Assembly: GCA_030737835.1 (NCBI GenBank)
Contig: CM060853.1
Coordinates: 15,372,895-15,436,894 of the forward strand
Length of the DNA stretch: 64,000 nt
Reading direction: 5' to 3'
From: Acorus gramineus
Lineage: Eukaryota; Streptophyta; Magnoliopsida; Acorales; Acoraceae
The notes beneath the pieces were generated by a model. That model had not been told where the DNA came from. It worked only from the letters and a program-made list of their open reading frames with translations, and did not search any database. A program made the translations under genes and the position numbers. Shown piece by piece: positions 49,183 to 61,262 of the stretch. Within the stretch, counting starts at the first letter, position 1, and each line of letters starts with the position of its first letter.

Positions 49183-49185
49183 TTA

Positions 49186-52100
49186 GGAAATTTGGGACTC
49201 AAATATTCCATGTGGGCGCTTTCATGTAGGTTATGTATCAAAAAAAGATTCTCACAAAGGTCTACCGTTCTAAGTGGGCCCCCTTGTCGAAACATCATGC
49301 TCTATTTGCTCCTCGAGTGGAAGAAAATGAAAGCGTAGGGCAACAAAAGTGTGAAGGCCAAAATCTCTCAGTCTTATGTGTCAGCAATGGTTTGGTCTCT
49401 TTGGCTCATCCACAACCACCTAATTTTCTACAATTCCAAGGTTTATGTTAAAAATGTTGAGATTCGGTGTTAAATTTCATCAGGGACTGAGAACAGGTGT
49501 GCGCAAGAGCACACAGGGTGCTATATTATTGTGGCAATTTGTCTTTTGAAGATGAGGGGGTCTCGTGACTGGTTTTTCTTTTTCTTTATTTTTTTATAAA
49601 ACTCTCCTCTATCCTTTTTTTTTTTTCCTTATTTTGAACATGCACTCTTAGATAAATAAATTGAGACTTATGTCTATTATTTCTTAAAAAAAAAAGAAAA
49701 AAAAAAAAAACAACAACCACAATAACATGATAGCAGATGAGCAAAACAAACCTCCACTCAAAGCAATGTATGGCCAGCCTCCCACTACTTTCTGGGGTGT
49801 AAACAACACCACAGAACAAAGCCAATCAGAAATCTGCCCCTTGTATTCCAATGGTTGGATTGTATTTCAGATAATGCTGTGGAGCTTGTTGAATTTTGGA
49901 AGTTCAGTGGGTGGTGCCATGGTACCCCCGTAGAGATCTTTTCTTTATATCCTGTCTGTTTCTCAAAGGTCGCTTCACTTGATTTCACATTGGAAGTCAT
50001 TGTCCTGTCAAGGAAAACTGGCCGCGATTTCAGCCGCACTTTTGTTTTTATTTTTATAAAAATATATAAATAAAATAAAATATATTTGCATTGAAATTAA
50101 TTATAAATTGTAAAAAAAAAAATCTAACTATATATATATATATATATATATATCAATGTCGTGGATGCAGGTGGCATCAAAGTATACAGGACATAAAATT
50201 GAGCGAGTATAATATATACTTTTTAAGTGCTATTATACAAACACTAATTTTACAACTTATTTATAGTCTTATATGTATCTTTACATCTACACTCTTTATA
50301 CCTAGGTACATATCTCATTAAAAAATAATTATAAACTCTATAAGTCTATATAAATCATTAGAGTATATGTTTTATATTTATAAAAGTACACACCTATTAA
50401 GGTGCGTTTGAAAATACGATAGAAATGTATGATTTTGAATAAAGTAACTTAAATAAATTAAGTTTACTTTCTACGCTTTTTAAAAGTATATTTTTTTGTA
50501 CTAAAAATTAATTTTTTTTTAATTAAATTTGCTTTTGTGAATACGTTTTTCACTTTTTAAAAAAGCAAAATCATGCACAGTGTTTTCAAACGCTATATAT
50601 TAATTTTTTTTAAAATAAAAAAGGGTGCGGACTGTGGAGTACAATTGGGACTTAAAATAGGGTTGAATCTAATATTTTTCATTTTTTTGGGTATAATGCC
50701 ATGATGGGCTACAAAGTCCATAACTATAGTTTAAAAAGATATACGAACCCCAAATGCACTAGGGTCCACACAGTACATATGATCACACATTGTGCATTTG
50801 AATGCTATTACAGTCAATTTTTTTGCAACTCCAATTCCAGTTCTATATACATTGATAAAAAATTAACAAACTATATACTCACATTAACGAGATATATGCG
50901 TCGATAGAAATTTTTAACTTTTTCTATAAATGTATCCATGCAATTCATTAGGGTATGCTTTATTTTTTATAAAAGCATATATCTTATTAGATAATGTATA
51001 CTATTTTTTAAAAAATACAAAACATGAAACAAGGTTGTACATAACATTATCGTTGTCATTTATTTGTTTTTAAAAAATTTAGTATACATTTGACCCATTT
51101 GAACAGGATTTGAATTTGAACCCAATTTGAATTGGGTTTGAACTCCTGAAGGGACGCTTGAACACAGTTCAAACTAGGTTCAAAAGCATGAAGGACCATT
51201 TGAAATCCCATTCTGATAAGAATGGAATGCCTAAATGCTGGAACAAACCCGATTCGAACAAGGTTTAAAATACATGCATTCAATTCACAAAAATACATGT
51301 AAACACTTTCATTAGTGATAGACTTTTTTTTATAATTTATCTATTTATCACATTTATTTTTTATTTTTGATGAATGCGGATATACATGAAATATTAATAT
51401 CATTTCATTGATAACTAACTTAGAATTGCCGATTTGTTTGTATTGCAATCAATCAATTTTTATAATTGTTAATAAATATATATTTCAATCTTCAGATATT
51501 TCAAAAATGAAAAAAAAAAATGCTAGACATACAATATGCACTCACAACAAATCAACAAAGAAATTGACCATACCCAACCTCACCCTTAATCATAATAAGC
51601 CCATGACGTCCAAATGATTGCACCAAAGAAAGAAACATTAATCCCTAGACATATAACCCAAGATCTATCACGAGTTTTAAAGAGGAATTTTATGTACTCA
51701 CTCCTGCTCCCTTTTCTCGCCCTCCTTCCCCGTAAGAAAAAACGAATAGAAAACCCTTTGACCAACATACATGAAAACACTGGTATGCCACAGAAATTGG
51801 TAGTCATTTGTCAAATTACAACACATCCCTAAGTTACATGACTCAAGTGAAAAAAGGCATACAAAGATGAATTCATTGAGTTGCATATTTTTATATAATG
51901 ATTCTCACATTAGATATGTTTTTATTTGAATTTATTATTTTAAATATTCTAAAAACAAGTCTATGAAAGTTTTTGAGAATCAATAAAAGTTAATATGTAA
52001 AAGTATTGAAAGACTACAAAAATCTATGAAAATCTACTAGTATTATCTCTGAAAATCTGCAAAAGTCTATAAAAGTCTCTGTAAAAATTTTCAAAGTCTC

Positions 52101-53210
52101 TATAAAAATTTACAAAAGTATGTTAAAGTTCATCACTTAAATAATATCCACAGAAATCTGTCAAATTCTGCATTGACTATCCCCCATAACACTAATTGTC
52201 ATCAACCCTCTTAACACCCAACATATAAACTCATAAATATATTTCTCGCACTAATGATCAAAATGCATTAGAAACAATTTAATTATCCATGTATTTTTAC
52301 CGTATTCATCCCATATCATTTACTAATGTAAACGAAACCCTTACCAAATACCTGCTGCAGACGATTTTTTTTTTTTTTTTTACCTGTCAAAGTGAGCCAG
52401 ATCAAAATAATTTATGTGGACAATCCACAAAATGATCTAAAACCCTCATCTAATTTGCACACATCGTAATGATAAATCCAGCTACAAGAAACAGAAAATA
52501 TTAGGAAAAGTCCCGCATACAGCCCCACATCACCACATGCAGTTTCTTTGATTTTGTTAAAGGTGTATATTTCATGCAACAAAACATATGCTTTCATAAA
52601 AATGAGATATACACTCACAATGAATTGCATGGACTCACGTACAGAAGTAGTTAATTACATAGTTCGTTTAACCACACATAACTCATTGGAGATATATGGG
52701 ACCACGCAATCTATAAACGAGACTGCGTAACTATTCAACTAGTATATGTACAAGGACAAACAGTGCATGTGTATTAGATAAGGTGTATATATATATATTC
52801 CTGGTTCTGAAGCTTCATGACTATGCTTTACAAGAATTGAAGAATGGAATCACTTAGAATCCCCCAAACACAAATTTTGAAAATTTAGCAGCAGAGATGC
52901 ACTTAATTTCGCAAAATCACAGGAGACCAGAGGCAGCAAGTGATCTAGTTGGGTGGCTGAACACAATGTCTAAATGTGGATGCTAATTTCTAAACAGAGG
53001 TAAGTAACAAAGAGAGAGACAAAAAAGGCAAACAAAAACAAACACAACAGAAGACATGAAAAAATTGAACAGAAAGATCAATGTTCCCCAACAGCCGCCA
53101 ATGGCATCATAAAAAAACCAACACTGGACGACAGCCAGACAGACTGCAACAAAACAGAACCCCTTTAATTTACAAGGCATACGAAAAGATTTCTGTGCTC
53201 ACCTGCAGTT
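49186..53210. other. Intergenic, AT-rich; no gene recognised
   Basis: A member of the AT-rich repeat family lies on the minus strand at about 50210-50440. Long A and T runs occur (49687-49710, 52365-52381), and an (AT)n tract lies at about 50127-50153. A GC-richer patch at 49790-50045 gives open frames on both strands but no recognisable domain. 51100-51250 is rich in TTTGAA/TTCAAA motifs. 52800-53210 probably holds the 3' untranslated region of the aspartic protease-like gene. Confidence 0.4.
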
Positions 53211-56200
53211 CTAGCTGGCACTGATCACTGAGAAGGCGAAGAACAGTGGCAAAAATCTCCAAGGAGAGCGCCAGAAGGCATGTTGTGGTGATGCAGATGA
53301 AGGGTTGAGAGGAGCTCTTCCCGCAACAGCGGGTGGGATGGCTCGGTTTCCGGGGGAATTCTGCTGCTCATTCGTTGGCAAGGGATTCTCGGGTCTATCA
53401 TGGGGAGAAGGCACTCCCGTACTGTTATCCAATTCACCACCTGTCAATGAACGGTATAGTTTGCCACAATTGGTGATTGGGAGACATGTTTTTGCAGATA
53501 TACATATTAGAGTCATCCGAGACTCAGCACAAAAAATCAGTTATCAAGGTTAAATAATCTCAAGAATACAGAGGAAGAGAAAAAAAAAATAACTACTACT
53601 CACAATCCGATTGTGACCACCCCAGCTTTAAGTTCTCCCTGTCAAAAACCATGCGATAGCCAGTCATGAAATTCTCTGCATTGGGAAAGTTGGAAACTTC
53701 TTCAGTAAAAATACAAGAAACTAAATCAGAGGGGGGGAAAGAGAGAAATCCTCAAAGAAAGAAGATGACATAGTAAAACCACTCACGTCCAATGGTCCCA
53801 ACATTTTCTCCTGCTGTTTGTAGAGCTAAACAAAATCCGGCAAGATCTCCCTACACCAAGTGCATCACCATCTCAGATATCTTCGGTTCAACAAAATAAA
53901 CTTTATGTCTTCACCTAGGACATTAATGTCTTTCTATCTTTCCGTTACAGAAATTCTTAAGTATTAAAAAACACAATATGACTAAATGATCATAACATTG
54001 CCCAAGTCCAACCTCAAACTATAAAATTGCCTTTTTTTTTCCCCTTCGCATAAGAATAGACAAGAATTGGAAGAATACATTTCAACGTAATGATTAAGCT
54101 ATGGAACAATATCAAACAAACCTCTTTCCCATAGTAATTGAAAATAGGACTGTTGACTACAAAGGTCTTGTTTGCAGAAAGCATTATAGTCACTTTTGGA
54201 ATATCAGGCATCTCCAGAGAACTGTCACCACACAAACATTCTTTCAGCCAAATCCAATGCTAACCAGACATGCAAGACAATCAAAGATTCACTATATTGT
54301 GTGTCACATCACCTGGCTTTGTAACAAAACTCCCAGGGGTATCCATCATAGACAGACCTTGAAGCATTCATTCTTTTGTCAAACTACAGAAGAATCACAA
54401 TTTCTTTATCAGTTAGAAATGAACAAACAGAAAGTAGTTTATTATTCTAGGATGATAGACGTACCTCAGCAGTGACTCTCTGATAGACACCATCTGGAAG
54501 GAATGTGAAGGATGAGCCACTATCAACCAGCGCTTCGAAACCAGTTTGTCCAAGACATGTAGTTCCAATACAGATACGCTCCACTTCAACAATATATGTG
54601 AGACTGCCAAAAAAAATACATGGTATTCAAGAACATGTATCCGTTGATGCATAATCCCAGACTTCACTTCTTTATATTTTCCTAATGTAATAAACAATAT
54701 ATCTGAGTAATGGTGATTAATAAATGCCTATAAAGTAAATCAATGAATGCCAAATATACAATTCAATCAATGAATGCCATTAAGCACGAATGTTCTAGGA
54801 AAGAAAAGCTAAAGGATGTTCTAGATGACCCACTATTTTCCATCATAAGTTAGGAAAGGTGTAGATTGTTGATTAGCAGCTCCTTCATCACCAAACAAGA
54901 TTGTCCCAGAATTATCTTCTCCAAAGCACATTGAAAAAGAATTATGGACCAATCCAGCTTTTGCAAGGACGCTTGGAACAGAAATGTCCCCAAAACCCAA
55001 CCCCATGAGACCATCAGGAGCAATGCCGTCCAAATAACTCCCACTTTGCTTTCTACCGCAGCTGCATTGCCCCAAAAAAGGTAAACCAAGAATCTCATAT
55101 ATTTGAAAATTCATAAACACAATATTACAGAAAGTTGAGAAATGAAACCAATGACAATAAAACCCACCCTATAATGACAGATGCCTGTACAGAACTTTTA
55201 CTGGCGTGGCTGCCACTGGATGCCAGATATAGGGTATCCTCTATTAAGATTCCAGAACTTGATGTATTCTCTGAATAGTAACTGACCGTGTAAGGACAGG
55301 TCTGCTTTGGGCTTTCACAATTAGGACCCAATGCACACAGTTCATGACTGCAATATAGATGCTTGCTGGAGCTTGATTCAGCAGGTTTGTACATGCTCAA
55401 ATCTTTATCCTGCATAATAGAAGCCCCCATATATCAGGGAGCACCTGCCAATCAATCATTCAAAATAAGTGCTAAACCTGCCATCAAGTGTTACCGGTAT
55501 AGTTTTGGTGTTTTGTTCCCTCTTTTTCATGTTCTCGCTATGTGAGTAATGGAAATAAATTGCATGACCAAGCATTCCAAATTAAACAGGTATCACTAGT
55601 CATCAAGTATACTCACAAAAGCACCCTCAAAGTGGGCCAGAATTTATTAAATTGTGAATCCCACGCATTTGAATTGAAATGGTCCATAAATATAAAGACC
55701 CAAGCCAACAGGTATCATGCCCAAGCATTCCAAATTAAGCAGGTATCATTAGTCACATCAAACATTTATTTATAGGACAGATCAAATGACAAACTACATG
55801 GATCGCAAAATAACGTGGGAACAACAGAAGCCATTATGATTTACCATTTCATACCTGATCTCCAAGCCAACAAATCATGTGTGCTACATATATAAAGGAT
55901 AAAACGTCGCAGTAATCCTATTAGCAACGGTCACAGTTTGATTACTGAAACTAAGACAGGTCACAGTAATCTTATTACCAATGTTACCAATATCTTAAAT
56001 AAAGATCTAATAAATCTCTCTTGCACCAGATGATGAATATATACGATCTAAACCCTCCTTCCACATTACATAGTTTCCACATTTGACTAATACATTCCAT
56101 ATAAACAAAAGTACAGCCAGAATATCATAAAGTAAAAAAAAACTGATTTTTAAACTAGATGACAATCAAATTAGGAAAGCAGTTACCAGACTATTGTCAT

Positions 56201-56781
56201 GGCTAGAGAGAGGAGCACACTGCAAGCAATCACATGGAAGCCAGAGCAAGTCACTGCCCGCATCCAGCCCAACAAGAAAAGAAACATTCGGTGTCCCTAC
56301 ATCAATCCACGTATAATGCAACCTGTTCATCATAAACATACATCAACCCCCTAATACTTCATAATGCCTACAATTCCATCATAAATAAATAAAATGTGTC
56401 CCAACGACAATCAAAAAACCCTCACCAGCCGAATTCATTGCCGAGCCCGGCAGTCTCGCTCCCTTCGGAAGGGAAGAGGCGGTCGTACCTCCCGCCCCGG
56501 CCAAGCTTCGACGAACCCTGCCGCCGGAGGTCTCTCCGCACGAGTTCCCGGTAGTATTCGAGGCTCCCCCGCCTCGGCAAACCTCCGGCGCCGTGGAGTG
56601 ACATACCAGCCGCCGCCTGCGCCGCTAACCTCTCCCTCGCTTCATCGGAGAACCGGTGGATGAGTCTCGACGAGAATGTCTTCGCTGACGACAACCGGGA
56701 GAGGATGCAGAGCCCTAATAACAACACGTAGACCACAATGCGGCCCCTCTCGACCCCCGCAGCCGCTTCCATGGACGCCAT
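53211..56781 (-). CDS. Aspartic proteinase-like protein 1 family (A1-type), probably GPI-anchored
   Basis: Ten exons join into one frame of 545 residues: 56781-56426, 56322-56187, 55409-55168, 55061-54834, 54603-54465, 54383-54313, 54221-54122, 53850-53787, 53675-53604, 53440-53211; all borders fit GT/AG. Signal peptide at about 1-34 (VVYVLLLGLCILSRLSSA), then FSSRLIHRFSDEARERLAAQ and the LHYTWIDVGTPNVSFLVGLD core. The first active site reads LDAGSDLLW with Asp139 (DAG rather than DTG). The second is VDSGSSFTFLP with Asp348. PDGLMGLGFGDISVPSVLAK and YRMVFDRENLKLGWSQSDC identify the family of Arabidopsis At5g10080. The C-terminus has a Pro/Ser-rich linker and a hydrophobic tail (WRFLPLFFAFSVISAS) suitable for a GPI signal. 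Substrate unknown; secretion and surface anchoring are inferred. Intron 2 carries a short internal duplication. Confidence 0.92.
55560..55760. repeat. Short direct repeat in intron 2 of the aspartic protease-like gene
   Basis: The block CCAAGCATTCCAAATTAARC followed by AGGTATCAYTAGTCA occurs at about 55568-55600 and again at 55722-55756, separated by about 150 bp. Both are entirely intronic. The duplication looks local and has no coding meaning. Confidence 0.6.
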
Positions 56782-56954
56782 ATCAGAGGTTGCGTAAGCT
56801 CAATTGACGAATCGAGACACTCAAATTTGAGAGATCTAGGGTTTCTTAATTTGGGGAAGACGGGGGGATAAAAAGTAAATGAAGAGTGAAGTGAAAGTGT
56901 GAAACTGAGGTAAAACAAAAAAACAAAAAAAATAATACAGTGTTTGTTTTTCAT

Positions 56955-57335
56955 TTATTATTTATTAATTATTATATTATCCTGGAAAAGTCTATCAAAG
57001 TGAAGAGTCCAACATTTGGACGGATCAGATGTAAAGAAATCGATAGAACTTGATCTTAGAGGACACGTGGACGATTTTGATGCCTGTTGTTTGATTTTAT
57101 GATTTTTATTTATTTTTTTTGGGAGTTGGAGGCGGTTGAACTGGGGGCTCGAGGAGTTTGTTTAACTTTTTTTTTATTAACGATAATGATGCCCGTCGAA
57201 AGCTCTAATTCTTTATTATTTGGGGAAATTATTCCAGGTCCTCCACGGAACCCTAAATGATTTTTAAGTCCCTGAGCATCTTGATTTATTTTTAGGTCAT
57301 CAAGTTATTTTGTGCATTGAGTCATGTTCTTGTAC
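56955..57335. other. Intergenic upstream of the aspartic protease-like gene
   Basis: The likely 5' leader of the minus-strand gene ends within about 56820-56950. Beyond it, no gene or transposon end was recognised. Confidence 0.4.
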
Positions 57336-57797
57336 ACTCCCGTTTGGATACATAATAAGACTTATTCTTGAGTATACAATTATTCTGACATAAGCAGATA
57401 TAGTAGTTGAATAAGTGTTTTTGTGTTTGGATGTGTTTTGAATTATTCTCGTTGGGAAATGTGATAATAAAGTTTTTGTTGTTTGGATGAAAAGTGAATA
57501 AAGTGTGGATAAATATTTGTAAGAGATTAAAAACAATGATAGTTGATTTAAGGAAAGATTTATAAGAGGTGATGATAATTGATTTGGCAGAGAGGCCACA
57601 TACTCTTTAGGTGGAATAACATAAAATGGCTTTAATTCCAAGGGTTGATTGGAATTCATATACCACCACTTTATACCAGTTTATTGCTTCATATCTTATC
57701 CATAGGTATTCAAGGCTCTCAAACAACCAAAATCATAATTCCCATTTATTCCAGGATATTCCAACTCTTGTTCCACATCCAAATGGGAACGTAAGGT
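57336..57797. mobile_element. MITE of the same family as the 39-kb foldback element
   Basis: The left end ACTCCCGTTTGGATACATAA and the right end (reversed TTACGTTCCCATTTGGATGT) are imperfect inverted copies. Inside, TTATTCTCGTTGGGAAATG and TTTTTGTTGTTTGGATGAAA closely follow wording in the 38943-40046 arms. No clean target duplication was resolved. Confidence 0.5.
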
Positions 57798-57841
57798 TTT
57801 GGAGGAATAATAGATCTCTATTTTTAGAAGTCAAGATATGA

Positions 57842-58710
57842 TTGGAATCTTTATTCCGTTATCTTTCCAACTCATCGTTCGGACTGAGATTTGGAGTTGT
57901 ATGGATTCAGTTTTGGGCTAATCTTGCTGGAAATTTCTACTGCCCTCGAGCGATCCGTCCTTGAGATGTCGCCTATGGACGACCCATATCGAAGCTGTCA
58001 TCAGTTTTTCTGGAAGTTCAGTTTCGAGTTTCTTGAGTTTCTAACTGTTTGTGCTTCATTTTCTTCTATTTCTGAACACTTTTTTAAGTGATTATTCACT
58101 CTCAAACAAGGGAAATTTTTTTTTTTTTAAGGCCTCCATCTCTCTCTCTTACCTTCAAACCCTAAAAGTGAAATCTCTCCCCGCTTGTTTTCTTTTGTTT
58201 GGTGTGTGACTATGTGAGTGAAAAATCAGTGAGTAATTTTTTATCCTACAATATGTTTTTGGATGATAGTATTAGATCTTACAAGTTTCTTTTTGGATTT
58301 ATTGATTTTTTTAGTTTTTCTTCTAGGGTTTTCATGAATTTTGTAGTTTAAATGATTTTCCGATCCTCATGCTATAGTTATGAAATCATGAAATTTTTAT
58401 GATGTTTTATGGATTTGTTGATTATGTATATATCATACCTAGGTTTGTTCATTGAAGGTAAAAATCATATTTAGGATCGTTTAATGTCTTGCTTAGACCC
58501 ATATAAGCATGGATCCAAATTTTCACATGTTTTTATTGTTGTTTTATCGAAGTTTAACATAGATCCATGTTACTCGTTTCTGTACATGATAGATCTAGGG
58601 TTTTCAAAGATTTTTTTAATGGAATTTGATAAATTTTATATTTATGTTTTTATGAATCCTTATATATCTAGCTAGGATTAAGAATAGAAGGATATCATGT
58701 CAAGTATAAT
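57842..58710. other. Probable left part of a gypsy LTR; no gene recognised
   Basis: This segment lies between the MITE and an hAT insertion and may be the left part of the LTR whose right end is near 60717. It includes a GC-richer patch (57870-58000) with no recognisable protein. The left LTR end (TG...) could not be fixed. Confidence 0.3.
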
Positions 58711-59686
58711 TAGTGACGGAGCCACATGGAGACCGGGGGGGCCATGCCCCCCGTGGTTTTTTTTTTTTTTTAATTCCCGACTAGTGCATGTATTTAACAA
58801 GGGATGGCGATGAAGAAGATGCGTGTGGATTGGGTTCTCACATAATTCATCTAATAAATTGATACCATGTGTGCCCTCACAAATCACTCCTTTAACTTCT
58901 CCATATCCCTTTAAAAAAAAAAACCTTCTTTAACTTCTCCATAACCCATTTTCCATTTAAAAAATAAATTTTGGATTTTTTATATATATTCCTAATATCA
59001 ATCATCATCTCTAAAAAAAATCTTTAATTTTTATTTTTTATTCCATTAACTGTCCCACAATCGAGAAACGAGAATGCTCTTCTCTTCTCTCCTCCATCAA
59101 CACTTCGAAATATAGAATTTTTCACTTTTATCCCATTATCATTTTTATTCATTTATTTAAAATTTACAATATTTGTGTAAATATATAAAATAATCAAATA
59201 TAATATTTTTTATTTCTAGGGATTACTTACCTTAAGCTTTGGATTTTGAGAAGGAAGAAGCAATCAGATTAAGTTTGGGGACAATCGGTAAACTATTTAT
59301 CAATTTAAAGTTGAATGAAAAATATTATTTAGTTTCTTATTCTTAATGATGCTAATCTATGTATCATAATTTAAGAGATTATGTTTTTATGAATTCTAAG
59401 AAAAAATGTATAAAAAAATAACAATATATTGTTTATTAGATTTATGTTTTGATATGTTTTTTGTGAATCATCGCTATGAAATTTGACATATTGTTTTAAA
59501 ATATGATACATATCTTTTAGAATTATTCAGTTATATGTTTGATGTGAATGTGTTTATTTCATTTTATGCATATTTATTTTTTAATCTATCCTATTGATAT
59601 TAAAAATATATAATGATATAACTTACAAAAATATTTACATAAGTCGCATTAAGCCTTCCTTTATAAAAATCCTGGCTCCGCCACTA
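58711..59686. mobile_element. Non-autonomous hAT element with exact 8-bp target duplication
   Basis: The element begins TAGTGACGGAGCCA and ends TGGCTCCGCCACTA, inverted repeats matching at 13 of 14 positions. It is flanked on both sides by AGTATAAT (58703-58710 and 59687-59694), an exact 8-bp duplication typical of hAT. The 976-bp interior is AT-rich apart from a GGGGGGGCCATGCCCCCC palindrome near 58734-58751 and a poly-T run. No transposase remains. Confidence 0.75.
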
Positions 59687-59694
59687 AGTATAAT

Positions 59695-60717
59695 AACATA
59701 TTATTTCTTGTTGTTTTTAGAGGGTTTTATCGAGCATATTCAGATCTTTATATTTACCAGTTGTGTTTATCATTTTTATTGATATTTTCGTTGCTTCTAA
59801 TAACTTAATTTCAAATTGAATTAATTTATTTAATATATTTTGCTTAGAAGAAGATTAGGGCTTTATTTTTGGATGATTGAATGCCTATATTTCAGTTTTT
59901 GAGAGAGAGGTCATTGTTTCTGCCTAGACAACCTAATACACATTTGTCGGTTCCTGGGCGACCCCACGGAGGTTCGTCGTTTTTATGTATGATATGATAT
60001 TTTCATTATGAATTTACATGCTCAGTTTTATTGGTTTTGAAAATGTGTTAAGTGGATATATTGCACACTTGTGGGTTGTCTGGGTGGCTATGTGTAGGTG
60101 GGCATTTGGCTATGTGACCACGGTCCAAGAATGTAAGTCCAAATCATGGCTATGTCTACGTGGCCATGCTTGTAAAAGGCCCGTAGATTGTGTGTCTACG
60201 ATGATGGACATGCGTGTCCGTCATGTTGTATGCAATCATGTAGATATGATTATAAATGTTAGTATTGCATTTTTTGGTGGTTTCTCTTATTATATTTCCT
60301 TTTGATATATTACAAGTCTGCATGAGCATTGAGCATGTTATAGCTTACCCCTCATTTTTTCAACATTTTATATTAGCTTGACGAGGTTGTTGATCTCAAG
60401 GAGGTGTCGGAGATCGGAATTCATGTTTGTTCATTCATTCATGGACGCGTTGCATCGTAGGTCTTCAAATAAGCCCTCTTCGTTGGCATGTAGTAGATCC
60501 CTTATACCCTTAGTTTCTTTTCAGTATGTTAAATGTAATCTTGTGTGTAATTATCTATGTTTAGGATGAGTTATTATTGGATATCTGATATTATGTTGTC
60601 ACCCGATTGACTTAGATTGTTTACTTGTCTTTTAAATGAATAAATTTAGAGTTTTAAATTAGAAAGCTATGTGATTTGTTAAATTAAGTTAATGCAACTA
60701 GATTTAGGAGCGTTACA
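59695..60717 (+). mobile_element. Right part of a probable gypsy-type LTR
   Basis: The segment closes with GGAGCGTTACA, and ATTATTGTCAGATCC follows directly. That is a degraded form of the GTTACA|ATTGGTATCAGAGC junction of LTR and methionine-tRNA primer site. The interior holds transcript-like sequence with CTATGTGACCACGGTCC and TACGTGGCCATGC repeats. No internal gag-pol follows, so it is a solo or truncated LTR, interrupted on its left by the hAT element. Confidence 0.4.
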
Positions 60718-60754
60718 ATTATTGTCAGATCCTTTCATTCAATGGGGGTTATTT

Positions 60755-60910
60755 TTTTCTTTTTTTTTCAATTTTGCCTATTTTTCACATTTTCAACAAT
60801 GTACACATACATGTTAACAGTGTATAGAGACAATTTAACAGTATACACAAACTTATTAACAGTATACATAGACGATGAAAAATGAGAGGCAAAAGTAGAA
60901 AATATAACGG
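60755..60910. repeat. Small inverted-repeat element
   Basis: CAATTTTGCCTATTTTTCAC at the left is matched by an inverted GTGAAAAATRAGAGGCAAAA-like stretch at the right. Between them, three diverged copies of a unit TRTACACARACTTATTAACAG are present (60797-60870). It could fold on itself, but no target duplication was identified. Confidence 0.4.
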
Positions 60911-61072
60911 CAGACCTAATGGTGTTCAGACAAAAGGACCCGGAAATAATATTCAATGGTGTTTGGAGACCTAAAAATAAGTCCAGATATTTTAGAAATG
61001 TAAAAATAATAACAAATATACATAAACGTCACACAGGTATACATCGCACTAATCGAGATGAGATCCAATCAG

Positions 61073-61262
61073 TGTTAGATCTCCAATCAGGGGCTGACAT
61101 GTGTCCTAAATATCTCAAAATCTTATATGTTTATCATGTGATGGTAGATCCCATAAGTATAAGTCAGTCTCCAGTCAGGGGCTGACATGTGTCCCATCAC
61201 ATGAAACATATATGATTTTGAGATATTTAAGACACATGTCAGCTCCTGATTAGAGATTAACA
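61073..61262. repeat. Long near-perfect inverted repeat (hairpin-forming)
   Basis: The left arm (61073-61144) carries TCAGGGGCTGACATGTGTCC, TAAATATCTCAAAATC and ATCATGTGATGG. The right arm (61194-61262) carries CCATCACATGA, GATTTTGAGATATTTAAGAC and ACATGTCAGCTCCTGA, the reverse complement with few mismatches. The loop of about 50 bp contains a further copy of the GTCAGGGGCTGACATGTGTC segment. It is probably a MITE. Confidence 0.6.

Noticed and set aside
56394..56663. 89-codon plus-strand frame rich in Arg and Pro
   Set aside because: Antisense of the GC-rich first exon of the aspartic protease-like gene.
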